A stretch of DNA of 64,000 bases from Kluyvera ascorbata_C (GCF_044197065.1 NZ_JBIQOI010000006.1:186001-250000), one strand, 5' to 3'. Positions 17,996-27,281 are shown, numbered from the stretch's first letter. The notes: generated by a model from the letters alone, not told the origin. A program made the numbers and translations.

Positions 17996-19254
17996 TCAAG
18001 GCGACGGACAGAAAACTGGTAGTTGGACTGGAGATCGGCACTGCAAAAGTGGCCGCTTTAGTAGGGGAAGTTCTGCCCGACGGAGTGATTAATATCATTG
18101 GGGTCGGCAGTTGCCCATCCCGAGGTATGGATAAAGGCGGGGTTAACGATCTTGAGTCGGTAGTGAAATGCGTACAGCGCGCTATCGATCAGGCGGAGTT
18201 AATGGCGGATTGCCAGATCTCTTCTGTATATCTGGCGCTTTCCGGTAAGCACATTAGCTGTCAAAATGAGATTGGTATGGTGCCTATCTCAGAAGAAGAG
18301 GTCACGCTGGAAGACGTCGAGAACGTCGTTCACACGGCGAAATCCGTTCGCGTACGTGATGAACATCGTGTTTTGCACGTAATTCCGCAAGAATACGCAA
18401 TTGATTACCAGGAAGGAATCAAAAACCCGGTAGGCTTATCCGGTGTGCGTATGCAGGCGAAGGTACATCTGATTACCTGTCACAACGACATGGCGAAAAA
18501 CATCGTCAAAGCGGTAGAGCGTTGCGGTCTTAAAGTTGATCAGCTGATTTTCGCCGGTCTGGCTTCAAGTTATTCCGTATTGACGGAAGACGAACGTGAG
18601 CTGGGTGTCTGCGTCGTGGATATCGGTGGCGGTACAATGGATATCGCGGTCTACACCGGCGGCGCGCTGCGTCATACCAAAGTTATCCCTTATGCAGGGA
18701 ACGTGGTAACCAGCGATATCGCTTATGCCTTCGGCACACCGCCAAGCGATGCCGAAGCGATTAAAGTGCGCCACGGCTGCGCGCTGGGCTCCATTGTGGG
18801 CAAAGATGAGAGCGTTGAAGTGCCAAGCGTGGGCGGTCGTCCGCCGCGTAGCCTGCAGCGCCAGACATTGGCAGAGGTCATTGAGCCGCGTTATACCGAG
18901 TTGCTGAACCTCGTCAATGAAGAGATTTTACAGTTACAGGAACAGCTTCGTCAGCAGGGTGTCAAACACCATCTCGCGGCGGGGATTGTATTGACCGGTG
19001 GCGCAGCGCAGATTGAAGGGTTAGCGGCTTGCGCGCAGCGAGTGTTCCATACGCAGGTTCGTATCGGTGCGCCGCTGAATATTACTGGTCTGACGGACTA
19101 TGCCCAGGAGCCGTATTATTCAACGGCAGTGGGCCTGCTGCACTACGGGAAAGAGTCCCACTTAAGTGGTGAAGCAGAAGTAGAAAAGCGCGTCACCGCA
19201 TCGGTCGGATCGTGGATCAAACGACTGAATAGCTGGTTACGCAAAGAGTTTTAA
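17992..19254 (+). CDS. ftsA: Cell division protein FtsA
   Basis: Actin-like ATPase that tethers FtsZ to the membrane and recruits later divisome proteins. The protein has 420 residues, equal to E. coli. Nucleotide-binding motifs are LVVGLEIGTAKVAALVGE (near 9-26), VVDIGGGTMDIAVY (near 207-220) and VLTGGAAQIEGL. The C-terminal amphipathic membrane-targeting helix is visible in WIKRLNSWLRKEF. In E. coli several ftsZ promoters lie within ftsQA; I did not try to place them here. Confidence 0.97.
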   Translation: MIKATDRKLVVGLEIGTAKVAALVGEVLPDGVINIIGVGSCPSRGMDKGGVNDLESVVKCVQRAIDQAELMADCQISSVYLALSGKHISCQNEIGMVPISEEEVTLEDVENVVHTAKSVRVRDEHRVLHVIPQEYAIDYQEGIKNPVGLSGVRMQAKVHLITCHNDMAKNIVKAVERCGLKVDQLIFAGLASSYSVLTEDERELGVCVVDIGGGTMDIAVYTGGALRHTKVIPYAGNVVTSDIAYAFGTPPSDAEAIKVRHGCALGSIVGKDESVEVPSVGGRPPRSLQRQTLAEVIEPRYTELLNLVNEEILQLQEQLRQQGVKHHLAAGIVLTGGAAQIEGLAACAQRVFHTQVRIGAPLNITGLTDYAQEPYYSTAVGLLHYGKESHLSGEAEVEKRVTASVGSWIKRLNSWLRKEF

Positions 19255-19262
19255 TTTTTAAA

Positions 19263-19288
19263 GAGACCAATGCACAATTCACGGTCTC
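19263..19288 (+). promoter_or_regulatory. Hairpin in ftsA-ftsZ leader
   Basis: GAGACC and GGTCTC form a perfect 6-bp inverted repeat with a 14-nt loop, between the ftsA stop and the ftsZ ribosome binding site (GGAGAG at 19307-19312). It could influence ftsZ translation or RNA processing; no function is shown. Confidence 0.3.
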
Positions 19289-19317
19289 GGGCGACAGGCA
19301 CAAAACGGAGAGAAACT

Positions 19318-20469
19318 ATGTTTGAACCTATGGAACTGACCAACGACGCGGTGATTAAAGTCATCGGCGTCGGTGGCGGCGGCGGTAATGCCGTTGAACA
19401 CATGGTGCGCGAACGCATCGAAGGTGTTGAGTTTTTTGCTGTTAACACCGATGCGCAGGCACTGCGTAAAACCGCGGTTGGCCAGACAATCCAGATCGGT
19501 AGCGGTATTACCAAAGGTCTGGGCGCTGGGGCAAACCCGGAAGTCGGCCGTAATGCGGCAGATGAAGACCGTGAAGCACTGCGTGCTGCGCTGGACGGCG
19601 CTGACATGGTGTTTATCGCAGCAGGCATGGGCGGCGGTACCGGTACCGGTGCAGCGCCAGTGGTTGCTGAAGTGGCTAAAGATTTAGGTATCCTGACCGT
19701 TGCCGTCGTGACCAAGCCTTTCAACTTCGAAGGCAAGAAGCGTATGGCGTTTGCGGAGCAGGGTATTACTGAGCTGTCCAAGCACGTGGACTCCCTGATC
19801 ACCATCCCGAACGACAAACTGCTGAAAGTGCTGGGTCGCGGTATTTCTCTGCTCGACGCGTTTGGCGCGGCGAACGACGTGCTGAAAGGCGCGGTACAAG
19901 GTATCGCAGAGCTGATCACCCGTCCTGGCCTGATGAACGTCGACTTCGCGGACGTCCGTACCGTGATGTCTGAAATGGGCTATGCGATGATGGGTTCCGG
20001 CGTGGCAAGCGGTGAAGACCGTGCGGAAGAAGCGGCTGAAATGGCTATCTCTTCTCCGCTGCTGGAAGACATCGACCTGTCCGGCGCTCGTGGCGTTCTG
20101 GTCAACATCACCGCGGGCTTCGACCTGCGTCTGGATGAGTTCGAAACCGTGGGTAATACTATCCGTGCGTTTGCATCGGATAACGCGACCGTGGTTATCG
20201 GTACTTCCCTTGACCCGGATATGAACGACGAACTGCGTGTCACCGTGGTGGCGACCGGTATCGGCATGGATAAGCGTCCAGAGATCACCCTGGTGACCAA
20301 CAAGCAGACGCAGCAACCTGCACTGGATCGCTATCAGCAGCATGGTATGGCGCCGCTGACGCAAGAACAGAAACCGGCTGCTAAAGTGGTAAACGACAAT
20401 ACGCCGCAGACCACTAAAGAACCGGATTACCTGGATATCCCTGCATTCCTGCGTAAGCAAGCTGATTAA
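19318..20469 (+). CDS. ftsZ: Cell division GTPase FtsZ
   Basis: Tubulin homologue that polymerises into the Z-ring. The protein has 383 residues, equal to E. coli, from ATG 19318; the in-frame ATG at 19270 would add 16 unrelated residues. The GTP-binding signature GGGTGTG is near residues 106-112. The T7-loop region is VDFADVRTVMSEMGYAMMG (near 208-226). A variable linker precedes the conserved C-terminal peptide DYLDIPAFLRKQAD, which binds FtsA, ZipA, ZapD (encoded at 25777) and MinC. It is the last gene of the dcw operon. Confidence 0.98.
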   Translation: MFEPMELTNDAVIKVIGVGGGGGNAVEHMVRERIEGVEFFAVNTDAQALRKTAVGQTIQIGSGITKGLGAGANPEVGRNAADEDREALRAALDGADMVFIAAGMGGGTGTGAAPVVAEVAKDLGILTVAVVTKPFNFEGKKRMAFAEQGITELSKHVDSLITIPNDKLLKVLGRGISLLDAFGAANDVLKGAVQGIAELITRPGLMNVDFADVRTVMSEMGYAMMGSGVASGEDRAEEAAEMAISSPLLEDIDLSGARGVLVNITAGFDLRLDEFETVGNTIRAFASDNATVVIGTSLDPDMNDELRVTVVATGIGMDKRPEITLVTNKQTQQPALDRYQQHGMAPLTQEQKPAAKVVNDNTPQTTKEPDYLDIPAFLRKQAD

Positions 20470-20518
20470 GAATTAGCTGGAATTTGGGAATCTGCGCTCT
20501 TTGTGCTAAACTGGCCCA

Positions 20519-20540
20519 CCGAATGTGATATACACTTCGG
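20519..20540 (+). promoter_or_regulatory. ftsZ-lpxC intergenic hairpin and lpxC promoter region
   Basis: The 100-bp spacer holds an imperfect inverted repeat (CCGAATGTG/CACTTCGG with a bulged T) about 30 nt before the lpxC start. There is no T-run, so this is more likely part of the lpxC control region than a terminator. Confidence 0.4.
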
Positions 20541-20569
20541 TTGGATAGTTAATTTGGCGAGATTATACG

Positions 20570-21487
20570 ATGATCAAACAAAGGACTCTTAAACGTATCG
20601 TTCAGGCGACTGGCGTCGGTTTACACACCGGCAAAAAGGTCACACTGACGTTACGCCCTGCGCCGGCAAATACCGGGGTCATCTATCGTCGCACCGACTT
20701 GAATCCTCCGGTAGATTTCCCGGCCGATGCCAAATCTGTGCGTGATACTATGCTCTGTACTTGCCTGGTCAACGAGCATGACGTGCGGATTTCTACCGTA
20801 GAGCACCTCAACGCCGCGCTGGCGGGCCTGGGTATCGACAACATCGTTGTTGAAGTCGATGCGCCAGAAATCCCGATTATGGACGGTAGTGCTGCGCCAT
20901 TCGTTTATCTGTTGCTGGATGCCGGCATCGATGAACTGAACTGCGCGAAGAAATTCGTCCGTATTAAAGACACCGTTCGCGTTGAAGATGGCGATAAGTG
21001 GGCTGAATTCAAACCGTACAATGGTTTCTCGTTGGATTTTACCATCGACTTTAACCACCCGGCGATTGACTCCAGCACGCAGCGTTATGCAATGAACTTC
21101 TCTGCAGACGCGTTCATGCGCCAGATCAGCCGTGCCCGTACTTTCGGTTTCATGCGTGATATCGAATATCTGCAGTCCCGTGGCCTGTGCCTGGGCGGCA
21201 GCTTCGATTGTGCCATCGTTGTTGACGATTATCGCGTACTGAACGAAGACGGCCTGCGTTTTGAAGATGAATTCGTTCGTCATAAAATGCTGGATGCTAT
21301 CGGTGACTTGTTCATGTGTGGTCACAACATTATTGGTGCATTTACCGCGTATAAATCCGGTCATGCGCTGAATAACAAACTTCTGCAAGCGGTCCTGGCA
21401 AAACAGGAAGCTTGGGAATTCGTGACCTTCCAGGACGACGCAGAACTGCCGCTGGCGTTCAAAGCACCTTCGATGGTTCTGGCATAA
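20570..21487 (+). CDS. lpxC: UDP-3-O-acyl-GlcNAc deacetylase LpxC
   Basis: Zinc-dependent cytoplasmic deacetylase; the committed and most regulated step of lipid A synthesis. The protein has 305 residues, equal to E. coli. Zinc ligands are visible as the His of STVEHLNAAL (His79) and the His and Asp of FVRHKMLDAIGDLF (His238, Asp242). Catalytic Glu78 and His265 (CGHNIIGAF and SGHALNNKL region) are present. The C-terminal tail ends APSMVLA, the hydrophobic degron-like end recognised by FtsH in E. coli. A terminator follows. Confidence 0.97.
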   Translation: MIKQRTLKRIVQATGVGLHTGKKVTLTLRPAPANTGVIYRRTDLNPPVDFPADAKSVRDTMLCTCLVNEHDVRISTVEHLNAALAGLGIDNIVVEVDAPEIPIMDGSAAPFVYLLLDAGIDELNCAKKFVRIKDTVRVEDGDKWAEFKPYNGFSLDFTIDFNHPAIDSSTQRYAMNFSADAFMRQISRARTFGFMRDIEYLQSRGLCLGGSFDCAIVVDDYRVLNEDGLRFEDEFVRHKMLDAIGDLFMCGHNIIGAFTAYKSGHALNNKLLQAVLAKQEAWEFVTFQDDAELPLAFKAPSMVLA

Positions 21488-21507
21488 GCCTGACCACCGC
21501 GTAAATT

Positions 21508-21555
21508 CGACTGGCAACCTGGCACTCTCTCCGGTCAGGGAACCAGTCGTTTTTT
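21508..21555 (+). terminator. Intrinsic terminator after lpxC
   Basis: CGACTGG/CCAGTCG stem with a 28-nt loop is followed by TTTTTTCTTTT. Partial termination here would separate lpxC from secM-secA. Confidence 0.75.
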
Positions 21556-21748
21556 CTTTTTAGCGCTCAGAATTTTCCTTTCCTGTCCTCAGTGTCTTTG
21601 TAAAGATCACACGCCTGTGCAACCGCTGCTTTCTTAACCTGTTTTTCGGTGATGATTTCGTCATTCCTGCTGCTGCAACGCCGCATTAATGGTAATATCT
21701 TGGCGCGAAAATAGAATAACGGTGCTTAAACCGAAGGTGGAATATTAC

Positions 21749-22255
21749 GTGAGTGGAATGCTGACGCGTTGGCGACAGTTTGGTAGACGCTACTTCTGGC
21801 CGCATCTCCTGTTGGGGATGGTTGCTGCTAGTTTTGGCCTGCCTGCGCTTGCGAGTAATACTGAGCTTGCTTCTCCAGCCCGTGAGACGAGCAGTAACCA
21901 TCATCCGTCGCAGAAAATTGATTTCACGCAGTTGGCGCGTCTGGAGAACAACCGTCGCCCTTCATTCAACGTGGATTACTGGCATCAGCATGCCATTCGC
22001 ACGGTTATTCGCCACCTCTCTTTTGCCATGGCGCCTACCGCGTCACCGGTTGCCGAGCCTGCGTCGCCGCTTCAGGCCGCACAGCATCTGGCTCTACTCG
22101 ACACGCTAAATGCGTTACTGAACGTTGAAAGCCAGCCGCCAGCGGTAATCGCTCAGGCTGTCATTTTACCTGCATTACCCCCTCACGCTTTTAGCATTCC
22201 CGCCTGGATAAGCCAGGTGCAGGGTATCCGCGCCGGGCCGCAGCGCCTCGTCTAA
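21749..22255 (+). CDS. secM: SecA regulator SecM (secretion monitor)
   Basis: Exported regulator whose translation stalls when Sec export is low, opening the secA ribosome binding site downstream. It has 168 residues from GTG 21749 (E. coli 170, also GTG). It has an N-terminal signal sequence (LLLGMVAASFGLPALA, about 23-40). The C-terminal arrest motif FxxxxWIxxxxGIRAGP is intact as FSIPAWISQVQGIRAGPQ. The middle of the protein is divergent, as usual for SecM. An earlier in-frame start at 21689 is rejected because the family starts at MSGxLTRWRQFG. Confidence 0.95.
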   Translation: MSGMLTRWRQFGRRYFWPHLLLGMVAASFGLPALASNTELASPARETSSNHHPSQKIDFTQLARLENNRRPSFNVDYWHQHAIRTVIRHLSFAMAPTASPVAEPASPLQAAQHLALLDTLNALLNVESQPPAVIAQAVILPALPPHAFSIPAWISQVQGIRAGPQRLV

Positions 22256-22319
22256 AAATAACCGTTTTTTATCCTTTATTTTTCTGACTCCGAAATGTCG
22301 GGGCGTTTGAGATTTTATT
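22256..22319 (+). promoter_or_regulatory. secM-secA intergenic regulatory region
   Basis: In E. coli this spacer forms an RNA structure that hides the secA ribosome binding site until a ribosome stalls on SecM. Here a CTCCG/CGGGG hairpin (22288-22303) sits just upstream of the TTGAG ribosome binding sequence and the ATG at 22320. Confidence 0.65.
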
Positions 22320-25025
22320 ATGTTAATCAAATTATTGACCAAAGTTTTTGGTAGTCGTAACGACCGTACCCTGCGCCGTATGCGTAAAGCTGTAGGCATC
22401 ATCAATGCGATGGAACCGGAGATGGAAAAACTCTCCGACGACGAGCTGAAAGCGAAAACCAACGAGTTCCGCGCGCGCATTGAGAAAGGCGAGTCCGTTG
22501 AAAGCCTGATCCCGGAAGCGTTCGCCGTTGTCCGCGAAGCGAGTAAACGTGTATTCGGCATGCGTCACTTTGACGTACAGCTGCTCGGTGGCATGGTACT
22601 GAACGACCGTTGCATCGCGGAAATGCGTACCGGTGAAGGTAAAACCCTGACCGCAACGCTGCCAGCTTACCTGAACGCGCTGTCCGGTAAAGGCGTGCAC
22701 GTGGTTACCGTCAACGACTATCTGGCACAGCGTGATGCCGAAAACAACCGCCCGCTGTTCGAATTCCTTGGCATGACCGTGGGTATCAACATGTCCGGCC
22801 TGCCGGCTCCTGCTAAGCGCGAAGCCTATAACGCTGATATCACTTACGGTACCAATAACGAATACGGTTTTGACTACCTGCGCGACAACATGGCATTCAG
22901 CCCGGAAGAACGCGTACAGCGTAAGCTACACTATGCGCTGGTCGATGAAGTGGACTCCATCCTGATCGATGAAGCGCGTACGCCGCTTATCATCTCCGGT
23001 CCGGCGGAAGACAGCTCCGAAATGTACAAAAAAGTGAACAAAATCATCCCTCACCTGGTGCGCCAGGAGAAGGAAGATTCCGACACCTTCCAGGGTGAAG
23101 GTCACTTCTCCGTTGATGAGAAATCTCGCCAGGTAACCCTGACCGAACGTGGTCTGGTGCTGATTGAAGAACTGCTGGTGCAGGAAGGTATTATGGAAGA
23201 AGGCGAGTCCCTGTACTCTCCGGCTAACATCATGTTGATGCACCATGTTACCGCTGCGCTGCGTGCCCACGTGCTGTTCACCCGCGACGTTGACTACATC
23301 GTCAAAGATGGCGAAGTTATCATCGTCGATGAGCACACCGGTCGTACCATGCAGGGCCGTCGCTGGTCCGATGGTCTGCATCAGGCCGTGGAAGCAAAAG
23401 AAGGCGTTGAGATCCAGAACGAAAACCAGACCCTGGCATCTATCACCTTCCAGAACTACTTCCGTCTGTACGAAAAGCTGGCCGGTATGACCGGTACGGC
23501 GGACACCGAAGCCTTCGAATTCAGCTCCATTTACAAGCTGGATACCGTGGTGGTGCCAACTAACCGTCCGATGATCCGTAAAGATATGCCGGATCTGGTC
23601 TACATGACCGAAGCGGAAAAAATTCAGGCGATCATTGAAGATATTAAAGAGCGTACTGCGGCAGGCCAACCGGTGCTGGTCGGTACTATCTCTATCGAAA
23701 AATCTGAAGTGGTTTCCCATGAGCTGACCAAAGCGGGCATCAAGCACAACGTGCTGAACGCCAAGTTCCACGCCAGCGAAGCGGATATCGTTGCTCAGGC
23801 GGGTTACCCTGGTGCCGTGACCATCGCTACCAACATGGCGGGTCGTGGTACCGATATTATGCTGGGCGGTAGCTGGCAGGCGGAAGTTGCACAGCTGGAA
23901 GATCCAACCCCAGAACAAATTGCTCAGATCAAAGCCGATTGGCAGGTTCGCCACGACGCCGTTCTGGCGGCTGGCGGTCTGCACATCATTGGTACTGAAC
24001 GTCACGAATCTCGTCGTATCGATAACCAGCTGCGCGGTCGTTCCGGTCGTCAGGGCGACGCGGGTTCTTCTCGTTTCTACCTGTCTATGGAAGATGCCCT
24101 GATGCGTATCTTTGCCTCTGACCGCGTGTCCGGCATGATGCGTAAGCTGGGGATGAAGCCTGGCGAAGCTATCGAGCACCCATGGGTGACCAAAGCGATT
24201 GCCAACGCACAGCGTAAAGTAGAAAGCCGCAACTTCGATATTCGTAAGCAGCTGCTGGAATATGATGACGTTGCCAACGACCAGCGTCGCGCAATCTACA
24301 CCCAGCGTAACGAACTGCTGGACGTGTCAGACGTTAGTGAAACCATCAACAGCATCCGTGAAGATGTCTTCAAAGCGACCATTGACGCGCACATTCCGCC
24401 ACAGTCTCTGGAAGAAATGTGGGATATCCCTGGCTTGCAGGAACGTCTGAAAAACGACTTCGACCTCGACCTGCCTATCTCCGAGTGGCTGGACAAAGAG
24501 CCTGAGCTGCACGAAGAGACGCTGCGTGAGCGCATCCTGACAAGCGCTGTAGAAGTTTATCAGCGTAAAGAAGAAGTGGTTGGCACCGAAATGATGCGTC
24601 ACTTCGAGAAAGGCGTGATGCTGCAGACGCTCGATTCTCTGTGGAAAGAGCACCTGGCGGCGATGGACTACCTGCGTCAGGGTATCCACCTGCGCGGCTA
24701 TGCGCAGAAAGATCCAAAACAGGAATACAAGCGTGAATCCTTCGCCATGTTTGCTGCGATGCTGGAGTCACTGAAGTATGAAGTGATCAGCACCCTGAGC
24801 AAGGTTCAGGTGCGTATGCCGGAAGAAGTTGAAGAGATGGAACAGCAGCGCCGTCAGGAAGCTGAGCGTCTGGCGCAGATGCAGCAACTGAGCCATAAGA
24901 GCGATGACGAATCCGTCGCGGAAGATCTGGCCGCGCAAACCGGCGACCGTAAAGTCGGTCGTAACGATCCGTGCCCTTGTGGTTCAGGTAAAAAATACAA
25001 ACAGTGCCACGGCCGTCTGAGCTAA
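22320..25025 (+). CDS. secA: Preprotein translocase ATPase SecA
   Basis: Motor of the Sec translocon. The protein has 901 residues, equal to E. coli. Walker A is MRTGEGKTL (near 102-110) and the DEAD-like Walker B is VDEVDSILIDEART (near 206-219). A preprotein-crosslinking domain, helical wing and scaffold domains follow. The C-terminal zinc finger DPCPCGSGKKYKQCHG binds SecB and ribosomes. The 64-nt spacer to secM carries the regulatory structure that couples secA translation to SecM arrest. A strong terminator lies 17 nt downstream. Confidence 0.98.
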   Translation: MLIKLLTKVFGSRNDRTLRRMRKAVGIINAMEPEMEKLSDDELKAKTNEFRARIEKGESVESLIPEAFAVVREASKRVFGMRHFDVQLLGGMVLNDRCIAEMRTGEGKTLTATLPAYLNALSGKGVHVVTVNDYLAQRDAENNRPLFEFLGMTVGINMSGLPAPAKREAYNADITYGTNNEYGFDYLRDNMAFSPEERVQRKLHYALVDEVDSILIDEARTPLIISGPAEDSSEMYKKVNKIIPHLVRQEKEDSDTFQGEGHFSVDEKSRQVTLTERGLVLIEELLVQEGIMEEGESLYSPANIMLMHHVTAALRAHVLFTRDVDYIVKDGEVIIVDEHTGRTMQGRRWSDGLHQAVEAKEGVEIQNENQTLASITFQNYFRLYEKLAGMTGTADTEAFEFSSIYKLDTVVVPTNRPMIRKDMPDLVYMTEAEKIQAIIEDIKERTAAGQPVLVGTISIEKSEVVSHELTKAGIKHNVLNAKFHASEADIVAQAGYPGAVTIATNMAGRGTDIMLGGSWQAEVAQLEDPTPEQIAQIKADWQVRHDAVLAAGGLHIIGTERHESRRIDNQLRGRSGRQGDAGSSRFYLSMEDALMRIFASDRVSGMMRKLGMKPGEAIEHPWVTKAIANAQRKVESRNFDIRKQLLEYDDVANDQRRAIYTQRNELLDVSDVSETINSIREDVFKATIDAHIPPQSLEEMWDIPGLQERLKNDFDLDLPISEWLDKEPELHEETLRERILTSAVEVYQRKEEVVGTEMMRHFEKGVMLQTLDSLWKEHLAAMDYLRQGIHLRGYAQKDPKQEYKRESFAMFAAMLESLKYEVISTLSKVQVRMPEEVEEMEQQRRQEAERLAQMQQLSHKSDDESVAEDLAAQTGDRKVGRNDPCPCGSGKKYKQCHGRLS

Positions 25026-25042
25026 GGGTACGATAAGAAGAC

Positions 25043-25070
25043 AAAAGGCGCAGATTACTGCGCCTTTTTT
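25043..25070 (+). terminator. Intrinsic terminator after secA
   Basis: Perfect 11-bp stem AAAAGGCGCAG/CTGCGCCTTTT with an ATTA loop and further T residues. mutT begins only 15 nt later, so read-through or a promoter upstream must supply mutT. Confidence 0.92.
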
Positions 25071-25084
25071 ATGGATAAGACAAT

Positions 25085-25474
25085 ATGAAAATACTGCAAA
25101 TATCCGTTGGCATCATTCGCAATGCCACCGGTGAGATTTACATTACCCAGCGCGCTGCCGACTCGCATATGGCCCATAAATGGGAGTTTCCCGGCGGGAA
25201 AATTGAAGCGGGTGAAACGCCTGAGGAGGCGGTGATCCGCGAGCTGCAGGAAGAGGTCGGCATCACTGCTACGTCGCTGCATCCGTTTGATAAGCTGGAA
25301 TATCAGTTCCCCGACCGCCATATCACGCTGTGGTTCTGGTTGGTAGACGGCTGGGAAGGTGAGCCGTGGGGTAAAGAAGGGCAGCCGGGACGCTGGGTGG
25401 CGCAGCAGGATTTAGTGGCAGAAGAGTTTCCGCCTGCGAACGTACCGGTGATTGAAAAGCTGATTGCAGAGTAA
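25085..25474 (+). CDS. mutT: 8-oxo-dGTP diphosphatase MutT
   Basis: Nudix hydrolase that removes 8-oxo-dGTP from the nucleotide pool and so prevents A:T to C:G transversions. The protein has 129 residues, equal to E. coli. The complete Nudix box GX5EX7REUXEEXGU is visible, starting GGKIEAGETPEEAV and ending RELQEEVGI (about residues 37-59). The gene is convergent with yacG; a REP element fills the 98-bp gap. Confidence 0.96.
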   Translation: MKILQISVGIIRNATGEIYITQRAADSHMAHKWEFPGGKIEAGETPEEAVIRELQEEVGITATSLHPFDKLEYQFPDRHITLWFWLVDGWEGEPWGKEGQPGRWVAQQDLVAEEFPPANVPVIEKLIAE

Positions 25475-25486
25475 GATTTGTCGCGG

Positions 25487-25566
25487 GGTAGGCCTGATAA
25501 GCGGAGTGCCATCAGGCGCGGTGAGGTAGGTTGCCGGATGGCGGCTTTGCCTTATCCGGCCTACCC
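25487..25566. repeat. REP/BIME element between mutT and yacG
   Basis: Two REP-like units, GGCCTGATAAGCG...GCCATCAGGC and GTTGCCGGATGGCGGC...TTATCCGGCCTAC, the second framed by GTAGG/CCTAC arms. It lies between convergent genes. Confidence 0.8.
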
Positions 25567-25572
25567 TCTGGT

Positions 25573-25767
25573 TTACTGCTGCTCTTCGCTCCAGTCGTCG
25601 CTCTCGGAGAGGTCGCCACTGCTTGGAATGCGTTTCTCTTCTGCTGCCCATTCGCCGAGGTCAATCAGCTGGCAGCGCTTGGAGCAGAACGGGCGATACG
25701 GGCTCTGTTCGCCCCAGATAACCGGTTTGTTGCAGGTTGGGCAGTTTACTGTCGTTACGTCAGACAT
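25573..25767 (-). CDS. yacG: DNA gyrase inhibitor YacG
   Basis: Small zinc-binding protein that inhibits DNA gyrase in E. coli. It has 64 residues. The four-Cys zinc site appears as CPTC (residues 9-12) and C-SKRC (28-32), followed by QLIDLGEWAAEEKRIP. It is the last gene of the minus-strand coaE-zapD-yacG operon, 9 nt after zapD. Confidence 0.95.
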   Translation of the reverse strand: MSDVTTVNCPTCNKPVIWGEQSPYRPFCSKRCQLIDLGEWAAEEKRIPSSGDLSESDDWSEEQQ

Positions 25768-25776
25768 GGTCTCTCC

Positions 25777-26520
25777 TTAGCAGCAGGCCAGTTCAAAATC
25801 CAGGCGCTCTGGCACGAGGCCGTGCTCGCTATCCAGCGGCATAAAGCGGATGGCAAAGCGGCTCTTGTGCCCGGAGATCTGCGGGTATAGCTGTGAGGTG
25901 AGCTCAAGCTTCAGGCGCAGCAGATCGGCATCTTCACCATTATCCTGATAGAAACCGTTGAGGCTGGTTTGCTTGCGGAACTGTGCGGAATTACGCACCA
26001 GATCGAGGATCAGCGACAGCGCCTGGTTCAACGGCGCCAGGCTTTCCAGCCAGGCATCAACCTGCGCATCGCGCTGATGCTGCTTTGAGTGCAGCCAGAT
26101 ATGCAGCGTAGGCAGATCGAAGCTGCAGCAGCCGCCGGGAATGCTCAGACGTTGACGAACCAGCGCAATCAGGCGGTCTTCACGCAGGAACTGTCCAACG
26201 CGCGGTGCGGCCATCAGGATGCTGCTGCTGTTTTTTAACTGCTGGCGTAACGCTTCAATACGGGTCAGGTCTACGCCTTCTACGTCGCTCCAGGCGTTGA
26301 GTTTTCTCTGCTGGCGTTCCAGTTCTTTGAGCAGTTCGGTGCGAATATCACCGCGCTCAAACACATCCATTAAATCCCCTACATTGCGAAAAAAGTGCAG
26401 CGCGCTGGCGTGATCCCTGATAGGTAAATTGGCATTCAATTGCTCCGTCAGAAATTCAATACGCAGCCAGGTACGCATTTTTTCATTCAAGGGATGCTCA
26501 AAAAGGATGTGGGTGTGCAT
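25777..26520 (-). CDS. zapD: Cell division protein ZapD
   Basis: Z-ring-associated protein (formerly YacF) that bundles FtsZ filaments by binding the FtsZ C-terminal peptide. The protein has 247 residues, equal to E. coli. It is mainly helical (MRTWLRIEFLTEQLN near residues 16-30) with a C-terminal beta domain. Its ATG shares one base with the coaE stop (TAATG), so it is translationally coupled. Confidence 0.95.
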   Translation of the reverse strand: MHTHILFEHPLNEKMRTWLRIEFLTEQLNANLPIRDHASALHFFRNVGDLMDVFERGDIRTELLKELERQQRKLNAWSDVEGVDLTRIEALRQQLKNSSSILMAAPRVGQFLREDRLIALVRQRLSIPGGCCSFDLPTLHIWLHSKQHQRDAQVDAWLESLAPLNQALSLILDLVRNSAQFRKQTSLNGFYQDNGEDADLLRLKLELTSQLYPQISGHKSRFAIRFMPLDSEHGLVPERLDFELACC

Positions 26521-27140
26521 TACGATTTTTCCTGTGATACAGCCTGCGCCGCGAGCTCCAGATAGAGCGCGTGAAGGCGGGCGACATCCGATGCAATTGC
26601 ATCTGGTGCGCCGTTGTTATTAATGACGTCATCAGCTACCGCCAGACGCGCTTCGCGAGTGGCCTGGGCAGCAAGGATATTTTCCGCATGCTCTCGTGAC
26701 ACCTGGTCGCGCTGCATGGTTCGAAGAAGCTGGGTTTCGCGCGAGACATCAACGACCAGTACGCGATTGGCCCGTTGATAGAGTTTATTTTCCACCAGCA
26801 GAGGCACAACCCAGAGTACATAAGGCGAGGTAGCCTGCTGTAGCTGGCGCTGCGTTTCTTGCTGGATGAGGGGATGTAATAGGGCGTTTAGCCAGGCTTT
26901 TTCATCGGGGTGAGCGAAAATGTGTTCGCGCAGCACGCGGCGGTTTAGCGTGCCGTCCTCGTTCAGAACGGATGAGCCGAAATGTTCAGCAATGGCAGAC
27001 AGCGCTGGTGTACCGGGTTCGACCACCTGACGGGCGAGAATATCGGCATCAATAACGTTAATACCCAGGCGAAAAAATGCATCTGCGACCGTGCTCTTGC
27101 CGCTACCGATGCCGCCCGTTAACGCTACTGTGTAAGTCAT
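26520..27140 (-). CDS. coaE: Dephospho-CoA kinase CoaE
   Basis: Last step of coenzyme A synthesis: ATP-dependent phosphorylation of dephospho-CoA at the 3'-OH. The protein has 206 residues. The P-loop GGIGSGKST is near residues 9-17. The CoA-domain features include DADILARQVVEPGTPAL (near 33-49) and the lid region RDQVSREHAENILAAQ. It is the first gene of the minus-strand operon. PanD and PanC at the right end of the window act earlier in the same pathway. Confidence 0.96.
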   Translation of the reverse strand: MTYTVALTGGIGSGKSTVADAFFRLGINVIDADILARQVVEPGTPALSAIAEHFGSSVLNEDGTLNRRVLREHIFAHPDEKAWLNALLHPLIQQETQRQLQQATSPYVLWVVPLLVENKLYQRANRVLVVDVSRETQLLRTMQRDQVSREHAENILAAQATREARLAVADDVINNNGAPDAIASDVARLHALYLELAAQAVSQEKS

Positions 27141-27281
27141 ACCGCTTAACCCTGAATTTTTACTATGAAAATCAAATGATTAAAAAATAAGCGAACATGT
27201 GCTTATGCATGAATGTTGCAAGGTACTATTCGCCAGGTAAATTTATGGGATTGTAGCTTAAAAAAACTGAAATTCGCAGTC

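Noticed and set aside
22926..24179. 417-codon minus-strand frame across secA
   Set aside because: Antisense shadow of secA with no domain and no ribosome binding site.
25478..25890. Plus-strand frames across the REP element and yacG
   Set aside because: Both are made of REP sequence plus the antisense of yacG; REP hairpins do not encode proteins.
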